Shown here: one piece after another, positions 37,710 through 49,700 of the stretch
Layout: every line of letters begins with the position of its first letter
How positions within the stretch are numbered: the stretch's first letter is position 1
The notes under the pieces: generated by a model
What the model saw: the letters and a program-made list of their open reading frames with translations, nothing else
What the model was told of the DNA's origin: nothing
The model's database searches: none
NCBI RefSeq assembly: GCF_964340395.1
Contig: NC_135561.1
Location: forward strand, 3,300,501-3,364,500
Length of the DNA stretch: 64,000 bases
From: Glandiceps talaboti
Taxonomy: Eukaryota > Hemichordata > Enteropneusta > Spengelidae
Reading direction: 5' to 3'
Translations under genes and position numbers: made by a program

Positions 37710-40700
37710 ATGGCCTGGTCAGCACAACAGAAGAAGTTAGATGCCAAGAGTAAAGGCATGGAATCTGTGAATTCCTTAAAATTCAGTACTTGGACGCCGA
37801 TGAACCACTCTCCGACCAATGATAAGGTATTTACTTACTTCAATACTTGGAAAAATGCACAGGCACTCGAATCAATGTGTGTGATTTTTTTACATATTTA
37901 TATATTTTTTTAAATCATACACATTGATTCGAGTGCCTGTAGAAAAATGTACTACAAGTTCACTTGATACAATGATAGTGTCAATACACAATTTTAAAAA
38001 TATTTGTATTCTTGTTTATTGTGAAAATACTATGATCTATTCCACAACAAATTGTACATTCATTAAAATATGTTTCATAGAATAAACATGTTGAAATACT
38101 TTACAAACTCTCTCATTATCTCGACCAAATACTCCACCTGCAATAAATTATACAGTTAGTTTTTTATTCTGACCTTGTTATCGTTGCACTCAAAACTTGG
38201 CCTGTTTACATCACTATATGACCAGCGAGACAGCGAAATAAACCACAGATCGCGATACTCTGAACTAGTTTTTAATTAAAAACTAAAAGTCAAAAAAAGA
38301 CTAACGCTACATTGCAGTGCATTCATGTAGCTAAATATCACATTTGAACTCATTTATGTTATTGTTTATGTTTTTGTGGGGGTTGCGTGATCAGAATAGT
38401 GATATCAAGAAAATGACAACATAAACTGCCAGTTCCTTAAAACCCAATCATGACTATGTCATTCTCAATGACTTGTTTGTGATTATACGTGATTACTTGA
38501 TGTATATAAAGTTAGTCTCAGATTCAGATTCAGAATCAGATTCACATACGAGTCTCATATTGAACCTCAGATCAATTCAGATGGAAGATCACAATGACAT
38601 GTCACAAAAGCCATCACATAGCAAAAGTTGTACAAATGATCACTCCCAGTATGTACCATAAACAACTTTTTTTTTTACATGTTTTAGGTGGGTTTTTTAG
38701 TTTTGTGCCATTAAGGAGTTGTAAACACAGACTTGGTCTACATGTATGCTGTTGATATTGTTGTTTTTTTCAAGTAGCAAATATTGTAAAGTTGTTTATA
38801 CTTAAATAAAAATTGAAAAAATATTCACCAATTTTTTAATTAATATTACCACTTTCACATCAACTGTTCTGTACTCGTGATATTTCATCTGAAATTTAAA
38901 TCATGTCATTGGTTGGTCTCTTTATAGATCAAACAAATCGCTTTACATTATTTTGCTATATTTATATGTATAATTATTTTTAATGTGTTTTGTATATTAG
39001 GTTTTTGAAGAGAGACGAGCTCTAGTGGGGAAATGGGTAAGTACATATACTTAGATTGTATTCAGAGTGTTTTTCTTTAGCTGACTAGATATGTTGTGAT
39101 GTAGAACTACAGAACTAATGACATAGTCACACATTGTTGTGATGTAGCTCTACAGAACCAATGACATAGTCACACATTGTTGTGATGTAGAACTACATAC
39201 ATTTGTAACTAATGACATAGTCACACATTGTTGTGATGTAGAACTACATACATTTGTAACTAATGACATAGTCAGACATTGTTGTGATGTAGAACTACAG
39301 AACCAATGACAGTCACACATTGTTGTGATGTAGAACTACAGAACCAATGACATGGTCAGACATTGTTGTGTTGTAGAACTACAGAACCAATGACATAGTC
39401 ACACATTGTTGTGATGTAGAACTACAGAACCAATGACATAGTCACACATTGTTGTGATGTAGAACTACAGAACTAATGACATAGTCACACATTGTTGTGA
39501 TGTAGAACTACAGAACTAATGACATAGTCACACATTGTTGTGATGTAGAACTACAGAACCAATGACATGGTCAGACATTGTTGTGTTGTAGAACTACAGA
39601 ACCAATGACATAGTCACACATTGTTGTGATGTAGAACTACAGAACCAATGACATAGTCACACATTGTTGTGATGTAGAACTACAGAACCAATGACATAGT
39701 CACACATTGTTGTGATGTAGAACTACAGAACCAATGACATAGTCACACATTGTTGTGATGTAGAACTACAGAACCAATGACATAGTCAGACATTGTTGTG
39801 ATGTAGAACTACAGAACCAATGACATAGTCACACATTGTTGTGATGTAGAACTACAGAACCAATGACATAGTCACACATTGTTGTGATGTAGAACTACAG
39901 AACCAATGACATAGTCAGACATTGTTGTGTTGTAGAACTACAGAACTGATGACATAGTCACACATTGTTGTGATATAGCACTACAGAACCAATGACATAG
40001 TCACACATTGTTGTGATGTAGAACTACAGAACCAATGACAGTCACACATTGTTGTGATGTAGAACTACAGAACCAATGACATGGTCAGACATTGTTGTGA
40101 TGTACAACCTTCAGAAAATAAATCCTGTATTTTCTGTATGTGTACAATTTTGCTTTCATAACACATGTAGTCCTTTAAGAACAGGACTCTGTTGTGTGAT
40201 CTAGTAAATCATATTAAAGAAACAGTTGGCAAATATTTACATAACAATGCCATCAATTGTTATGTAAATTGGAGAACCATTATTCACGCATACATATCAT
40301 GTAGGACCTCATTACCGCTTAATTAATTTGATTAGTGTTATTTGACAGCAATCAAAGTAACATTTTTTTTGTAAATACCTACTGTTCAAATATGTCTGTT
40401 TCTTGTATGTGAGGCTCATACATGTAGAATAATAGGTTAGCTGGAAATGTGATATCATGAGTTTAAAGATTACAAGAGGTTTTCCCATAAACCCTTGCAT
40501 GAAATCCCCAAACACATGTGAAGTGCAATAGCGCTTCTTTGCAAGATTTCAAAGTTGAGTAAGTTACCAAGATGCTGTTTTATGAATCACAATCATATGT
40601 ACATGTAAGTTGATAGCAGTAATCAATACAAGTGGACCAAAGACAAAAATAAATCTTACTGGGCCTTTCCTTTTAACACAGTATAGGCGTGTTTAAAGTG

Positions 40701-43700
40701 TATGTGATACACATTTCAGGGGTGAACAAATCCACTGGTCCTGGGTCCAGGACTAGCGATTTTTTGTGGTGGACCACACAAATTTTACCTTGTACCACTA
40801 ATTCTTTCAGCAGGACCACTGGATTTTTTAAGGCACTGGTCTGGGGACCACCAGTTCACAAAATGATTTGTTCACCCCTGCATTTTTATAATGTATTATT
40901 GTACATTTATCATATGTCATGTCAAAGCTTAATGCCTTTGATATGCCACTTTAATTCTATATTTTTATTTTAATATTAAATCTTATATTTATTCAACATG
41001 CATACATCACAAATGAACACTTTTTCAACAACATACACTGTACTGAATCACAAGTGTCATATATCAGTAAACACTTCTGTAATATTCAGTTGCAATGGTT
41101 CAAATTAACACTTCATTGGTTGTCAAAGACAATAGTCACTGGCTTATCCTGACCCCAGACTGTTTGATATGACCCTTGACCCTTTGTCATCTGTCTCCCA
41201 ACCACCCAATCATGTTAGTTTGATTTACAGATAGGTCATTAGTTCAATAGTTGTCTGCTTACTGCAGTGGCCAACATGGGGTAATGGTGATTGTTTACAC
41301 ATACCAGAGTTGACTTAGTGGTCAGGGCTCAAAATTAGTCAGTAGTCCAGGACAACATACATTTGTAGGCCAAATGTTTAAGGTGATTATATATAGTTTG
41401 TGAGACAAAGAGAAATCAGTAGGATAAAGTAACTGTGTTCTACCAATACTCATGGGATTTAATTTTCCCTGGAAAGAGAAAGTGGCTATTTAAATATGTG
41501 ACATAAACAAAAACACAAATGTGTCTGTTTCACATGCAATGCTCCCCCATTACTGCCCTTTTCTTACTGCAATACTGCTATTTTTTTAATATAATGTAAG
41601 ACGTGAACAAGTGGGATCCCAAGATGAAGCCACTTTCAAATTTAAGAAATTATACCTTTTGAACAGATATGGTGCCCAATGCCACTTTTGATAGCTTAGT
41701 CTAAAACTATATGATTTGTACTAAGCTAAATTTAGACAAAATGGTAATTTCAAATGTCAGCCTAATTTAGTTGGAACAGTGGGTTGTTTATAAGATGTAG
41801 AGAGATCTACACACCCAGAGTATTTTTACATGGAAGTTTTTTTATTCAGTAAATCATGTCGTAATCATTGTTATATTCATGCCATAAACAAGAAAGATTG
41901 GTTTACACAACCCTTTGTGTCGTAAGTACATGTACATTATCATATCTCCTTTGATTGATGAGTGAAACATACAAATTGTATCATGCACTGGAACACACCC
42001 CAACTTTCATGGGTCAGTACGTTAACCTGACTCCCTAGGTTTACTAAAGTTTGATATACATTGCCCTATTTACATAATGTGGTTCTATTACTTGCCAACC
42101 AAACACTACAGTTGTGTTCTAGTGAGGAGAAATGCATATGTAGATAGGGAGGCAGATCTGTCGAGGTATAAGTGTTGACTAAGCTAATCAACATAACACA
42201 TAGCAACATGGCGGGCTCAGCTGAAACGGCTATTCTAGATGAAATTGGTGAAGATTTCCTGTGTTGTGCAATCTGTCTGGAGCAGTTTGACAATCCTAAG
42301 GTCCTTCCCTGCCTGCACACATTCTGTGAAAAATGTCTAGTTCCATTGGTAAAGAGAAAGGGGTCCCTGGCGTGCCCTACTTGCGATTCTCCTTGTCCCC
42401 TGCCTCTTGGAGGGGTGACCAAGTTGAAAGGCAACTTCTTCATGAATAACCTGATTGAGATTTTCAAGAGACGGTCAGAGACAGCAGCAGGTATTCCCAT
42501 CAAATGTGAAGGTTGTCATGAGAAGACGGCATCACACAGGTGTGTAGATTGTCCACAGTTTAGCTGTGATAGCTGTGTCAAAGTACACAAAAATATTCCA
42601 CTACTTCGTTCACATCGTATTCTCACTATACAAGATTATGAGAGTGCAAAGTCTAAGGAACCCATAACAATTCAGCCTACTGAGTATTGCAGTATTCATC
42701 CAAAAAATGAGGTCAAATTCTTCTGTGACACCTGTCAGGTACCTGTTTGTTCTGATTGTACCATCGTTGATCACCGCGTCCCTGAACACAACCACAGATA
42801 TCTGCAGACAGTAGCAGACGAGTTCCTTCTAAAGCTGAAAGTTTTAGTGGATGAATTGAAAGTAAAGGAACGGCAAGTGGAAAGCAACAAAAACCAAGCC
42901 AAAGAGACCCAGAAAGGGTTGATAGATCAATGCGAGTCAGAAGAAAAGAAGGTGAGATTAAAAACCCAGGAAATTATCAAGAAAGTTCAGAGGGAGGAGA
43001 GTCGATTGGTGGCAGAACTAAAACAGGAATATGCCATGAAGATGAAGACTGCAGCTGCTGATTTGGATGAGATGGAACTGAAACATGGCAATATAAAGAG
43101 TACCTGTCACTATATGGAAACACTGATGACTCATGGAAGTGCTGTTCAACTTCTGTCTACCAAAGGAGAAGCTCTGAACCGTATCCAAGAACTTGTGAAG
43201 ACAGACACCGAACATGTCCAGTTCACAAAACCTGACATCAAGTTCCAGCCCTGTGGGAAGTTTGATGAACATGGTATCCTTGGAGATTTAGTAAGACCAA
43301 CAGATGTATGTGCATCCAAGTGCACTGTGGATAACATTCCTAAGCAACTCCAGAAAGGTGGTTCTGCCGAGCTGATCATTACAACTAGAGATTCCCAGGG
43401 CAAGGAGGTGATAAGTCAACAAAAAATCCACATCACCATACAACGACCAGATGGATCACAACGACATACTGGAATGCTTGGGAACAAGGATGCCACATGT
43501 AAAGTAAAACTTGATGGAGAAATGGATGGTAAATATGTAGTAACAATGACAATACAAGGACAACTATTACCGGGTACTCCTATCACTATACCTGTTATCA
43601 GTCCTCCAAGTCTGCCAGCACGTACTCCGGTGCGCTCACCACCTAATCCACCAGTGCATACTCCTTTTAAAGGGCTGGTGAAGACGATTGGTAGCAAGGG

Positions 43701-46700
43701 AACCAAAGAAGGTCAGTTTATATATGTCTCAAGTGTTGCAGTCAACAAAGACGAAGACATCGTCACAACTGATCGTCGAAACCGTAGATTGCAGACGGTC
43801 ACCATAGATGGCAGAGTGAAGAAGCTTTTGAAGTTTTCACAGTTTTCAAATGCATTCTGCCCTCGCGATGTAGCTGTGTCCAGTGACAACAGATACTTCA
43901 GTCTAGACGATAGTAATAAACAGGTCGTCGTTAGCGATAAAGATGGGCGTGTCATCAAACACTTTGGTCAAAATGAACTAAAAGATCCAGTCAGCATAGC
44001 TATAAGTCCTACAACTGGCAATGTGTACATAACAGACTGTAACTCTCATTGCATCAGAATCTACACACAATCTGGCAGTTATGTGATGTCCTTCGGCTCT
44101 GAGGGTAAAGGCGATGCCCAATTCTCCAGTCCCTGCTTCATAAGTGTTGACAGTGAAGGAAAAGTCTATGTGGTAGACAATGGTAATCATCGTGTCCAGG
44201 TGTTTACTGCAGATGGTCAATTCATGTTTTCCTTTGGCAGTGAAGGAAAGAGAAGTGGTGAGCTGTTACGCCCCATTGGTGTATGCCTGGATAAAGACGA
44301 CAATGTATATGTGAGTGATGAGCACCGTGTACAGAAGTTTACCAACCAGGGTAAATATACCTGTCGTGTTGATAGTGACAAAGATGGGCTGTCGTACCCA
44401 AGAGGCCTAGCTGTCACAGACACTGTACCATACATGGTTATTGTGGCCGACAATGGAAATAACTGTGTCAAAGTGTTTGCACAGTAGAAACAATGAACAT
44501 CTACAGGATGAAGTGACATCCAAGTGTGCACATACACATGTACTGTAGACAACAACATTATTGTGTAGCCAAATTTTAATAGTCAGATACAATCTAAAAT
44601 ATGTGAGGTGTCCACTCACAAATGTCTATGCCCACATTATGATAAGTGCCCTGCATTACTCTATATTCAAAGAAGAAAAGATATGCTACCAATAGCATGC
44701 AAAAAGGACCAAAGGATTTGTTACTACAAGTCACTAGTCTCCTTAGGCCACTCTTACTAGTTTCCAGCTGAATGAAGAAAAATATAGTAAAAGTACAGCA
44801 TATAAAATTTTCACATTGTATTTTAATAATCAGTGTATTCTGCCAAAAGCACAAAAATGTGTATTGAGAAGAAGAGAAGTAGGAATATTGTTGCAAACTG
44901 CCAAGTTTATCATTAATCACATTTCTTGCTGCCTGTGTCTGAAGTAGCACATATTTCACAAAAAATTGCAATAATCAAAACCATCAACATTTTAAAAAAT
45001 ATGTTACATGTACATGTCAAGGATGATAAATGTCTGAAATTCTTGACTTGATACAACATACTGATTGGGGAATTGCATAAAAAAAATTGTAGCATATTCC
45101 CCATTTTACCCTTGCTATTTCAAACACTTTGTACTATTTCAGTTGTCTTGATTTCTGTCATTTATTAGTTTGAATGACGTTCATAGCAATTAAACTAGAG
45201 TTTGTTAAATCAGTTATCCATGTAAATGTACAATTCTTGGCATCATGTCTTCTGGACAATTTGGTATCTATTCATGTGTATGTGATCAGTGCCCCCCTCC
45301 CCCCATATAAGGAAAGCACAATGCTAACACTGTCCTTGCCACTCAGGCCGCCATGCTTGAGAGGTTTCTGTCATGCTTCAAAAGTGTTCTACCATCCATT
45401 GATACATGTAGAAATCAATCTTTGAATAATACTTTCACATGAAGAGAAATGGCTGATCCCAATGTCCATGTATGTATGTAATTGTATGTATGTATGTATG
45501 TATGTATGTATGTATGTATGTATGTATGTGTATGTATGTATGTATGTATGTATGTATGTATGTATGTATGCATGCATGCATGCATGCATGGATGGATGTA
45601 TGTATGTATGTATGTATGTATGTATGTATGTATGTATGTATGTATGCATGCATGTATGTATGTATGTATGCATGTATGCATGTATGGATGTATGTATGTA
45701 TGTATGCATGCATGTATGTATGTATGTATGTTTGTATGTTTGTATGTATGTATGTATGTATGTATGTATGTATGTATGTATGTATGTATGGATGGATGGA
45801 TGGATGGATGGATGGATGGATAGATGTATGGATGGATAGATGTATGGATGCATGTGTGTGTATGGATGTATGTATGTATGTATGTATGTATGTATGTATG
45901 TATGTATGTATGTATGTATGTATGTATGTATGGATGTATGTGACAGTGTATGTATGTATGTATTGTATGTATATGTGCATGTGTGTGTACATTGTATATG
46001 TATGTGTGTATGTGTATGTGTATGTGTATGTATGTATGTATGTATGTATGTATGTATGTATGTATGTATGTATGTATGAATGAATGTATGTATGTATGTA
46101 TGTATGTATGTATGTATGTATGTATGTATGTATGTATGTATGTATGTACATGTATGTATGTATGTATGTATGTATGTATGTATGTATGAATGTATGAATT
46201 GGGAACACCAAATACTATTGAAATTGTTATGTGTTACAAGAAACTGCTATGCAACAATGATACATTAAATGAACTATATAGAGGGTGCTACTAACTTCTA
46301 CATGGTCTTTTTTTTGTTTACAGTGGGAGAAATGGTCTGACAGCCAACGAAAACGAGTACTACAAGACATTATTCATAAAAGTAGTAAAAATCTATTGGA
46401 GTTTGGAATTAAAGTGACCGGGGACGTATTGCCATTCCAGAAACATGATTTCACTAGAGTTTTACCACGGTGTCTTGCCATTTATATATTATCATTTCTA
46501 GATCCTAGAAGTTTATGTAGATGTTCACAGGTGAGTAAATCTTCTCAACCAGTGAAATCCATTTATCTCTCTCCAGTACATGTGTCTTAGACTGGTTAAC
46601 AGAAAAACAAAAGGTTGTACAGTTTGGCCACTAGGGGTGCTGTTTAGGTGAAGTTTTAGATAAGACATTATTTCTGTACTGCAGCTGCTTCTGAAAATCA

Positions 46701-49700
46701 CCTCGTCAGTATTTATTAGCCATTTGATGAGTTAGTGTCTGCACCAGCCCTATGTTAATACCAGGCTAGCTCAGTGCTAACACTAGGCTGGCACTAACAC
46801 CTCACCAGCAACTGGATTAGTTAATGTCTGCACCAGCCCTATGTTAACATCAGGCTAGCTCAGTGCTAACACAGGGCTAGCACTAACACCTCACCAGCAT
46901 CTATGAACAACTGGATGGGTTAATGTTTTCACCAGCCCTATCCTAATACCAGGCTAGCTCAGGGCTAACACAGGGCTGGCACTAACACCTCATTAACATT
47001 TAATAGCAACTGAATGGGTTAATGTCTGTACCAGCCCTATGCTAACAGTAACACCAGGCTAGCTAGTGAATGTGTGTTGTGTAATAATTTCATGATTTTT
47101 AACATACTGCATTGTTTACCTAGGTCTCTTGGTATTGGAAGTATTTATCAGAACTAGATCAAGTCTGGATGTCCAAATGTTTAAAACTCGGATGGTATCT
47201 GACATTTAGTCCTAGTCCATATGAAACAGCAATATGGAAAAGACTGTACTTGGAAAATGTCCGGGAAATCAACTTACTAGGTCCAAAGGTAAACCTATCT
47301 ACTATCACGTTTATAATCTGTGTCTTTGTGTGTCATGATTCAATCCTAGGTTCTTGCATTAGTGTTATCTTATCAGTGAATATCCACTATCATGTTAATA
47401 ATCTGTGTCTTTGTATGTCTTAAAGGCCCATGATTCAGTCCTAGGTTCTTGCATTAGTGTTATCTTATCAGTGAATATCCACTATCATGGTAATAATTTA
47501 TGTCTTTGTGTCTTAAAGGCCCGTGATTCAGTCCTAGGTTCTTGCATTAGTGTTATCTTATCAGTGAATATCTACTACTAGCATGTTAATAATCTGTGTC
47601 TGTGTGTGTTTTAATGGCCCATGATTCAGTCCTAGGTTCTTGCATTAATGACATCTTATCAGTTTAGCTAGATACGACCATTGTTTTTGTTCTGGACCAT
47701 CTCTTGCTATAACTCTGCCAAACAACTATTTTCTCATTAACATGACCATATGGATGAGGATTCGGTATTTATTTTGGATTTTTAATTTATAAAACAATTT
47801 TATGATGACATCCTACTTGAGAAATCAATGTGAAATATATATGCCAAGTCTGTCTTTGTAACTCAATACATTTGCAAAAGACTGCTAAATGTGTGAATGT
47901 TTGTTATTGTACGTACAATAACAAATTTGTTTACCACACATTCTTTAGCTTTTATAATTTGTTAAGTTACAAAGACAGACTTGGTCTGTGTTGTTTCATA
48001 TTAATTTTTCAAGTAGGAAGCCATGATAAAATTATTTTATAAATTAAAAATCCAAAATAAATACCTAATCCTCATCCATATGGCCACTTTTATAATATGT
48101 TAATTCAAATCTGACTTGGGCCTTAAAAGATATGTTTTTATCAAGTTATTTATCCAGTGAGGGTAAGGAGTGCATACAAACCTTTATCACACACTCATAC
48201 ACACAGAAAAACATAGTCACATACATACATACATACATACATACATACATACATACATACATACATACATACATACATACATACATACATACATACATAC
48301 ATACATACATACATACATACATACATACATACATACATACATACATACATACATACATACATACATACATACATACATACATACATACATACATACATAC
48401 ATACATACATACATACATACATACATACATACATACATACATACATACATACATACATACATACATACATACATACATCTATACACTTGTCCAGTCACCG
48501 TCAAACACAGTCATGCAAACATAAACAAAGACACATGTATGTGACCAATGAGTTTGACACACAAGTGAAATCACAACCTCCCATTTCATAAATCAAATAA
48601 AAAAATAACATTTAAGGGTTGTCCGTGATTAAGCCACTGTTCTCACTCTTACTGCTGTTGTGGTTCAAGCCTTGGTTAAGGTTTGATTAAATTTGTCATG
48701 CTGTAACTTAGTGTAAGTAAGAAGAGTGTCACTCTGTGTGACTCTACCAAACAACACAGGTTTTCCTGTGTACTCCTGTCTCCTCCTGCATTAACATTGA
48801 ACCCACCAGGGTCAGCCCTCACTGGATTTTTTGGGAGACAAGTTTATAAAAACTTAACGTACTATCAATAAAGTTTATTATTATTACTACTACATGTATA
48901 ATATTTTATTACAGAAGAAGAAAGGAGGTGGGTCATCTGGTTCAGCAATAACAAATGGACACACTGACACAGACAGTAGAACAAAACATCACATTGACTT
49001 TGAGAAAATGTCTAGAAAACCACCCAGAAGTAAAACGAAAACTGGACCACCGCTAGAACTACCACCTTGGAAGGGATCAGATCCTGTTGTCAAGGATACA
49101 ATGAGATACAATTACCTTGACAACGATGATGAAATTATTAATGCAAGGTATGTTAATTTCATCGCCGTCATGGTAAGTGAAGACAACACCATTGTCTTTA
49201 CTACTCCATTATACATATATCAAGTATATATCACTTAATATGTTTAAATATGTATATGTAATAAACTTTCAAAGGAAACTCTCTTTGAGCTTTTCTATAA
49301 GATGTATATTGCTTCAGAATTTCTCATAAAATTTACATATTTTTTATGCAAAGTTTTGGGAGGGGCCAAGGGAACAATTTTGCTCTGAACCCAGATAATA
49401 TACATTGGAAACATCAGCAGATTTACTTATGTGCCACCCCTAACAGAGACACTTCCTTGAGTCTATTAACCCCACAGTGACTTGGTTTCTGTAACTCTAT
49501 GTAATTACACCCTATTTATAGGATGCCAGGCTTTAATTAAAGGGTTAAAATCTCATTCTGTGTAGATGATAGTCTATATTTGTATCTTAGATTATTTTTC
49601 TTTTTTTCTTGTCTCCATTTCAGGAGTAAAAGAGTACAAAGGATGTATGAAATGAAGGGAGGATCGACATCAGACCTGATGGACAACACAGATAGTAGTT

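Noticed and set aside
39090-40105. Regular repeats that might suggest a CRISPR array
   Set aside because: Units are directly abutting with no unique spacers, and the sequence is an animal intron. It is a satellite.
42172-42207. Upstream extension of the TRIM-NHL frame by 12 codons
   Set aside because: The extension begins with GTG and has no ATG. The first ATG, with a good context, is at 42208 and is followed directly by the RING region.
45435-46211. Open frame of about 258 codons on the minus strand, and several on the plus strand
   Set aside because: It is wholly made of TATG/CATA repeats (Tyr-Ile-His-Thr or Met-Tyr-Val-Cys repeats). Tetramer repeats open three frames per strand, so length is no evidence for a gene.
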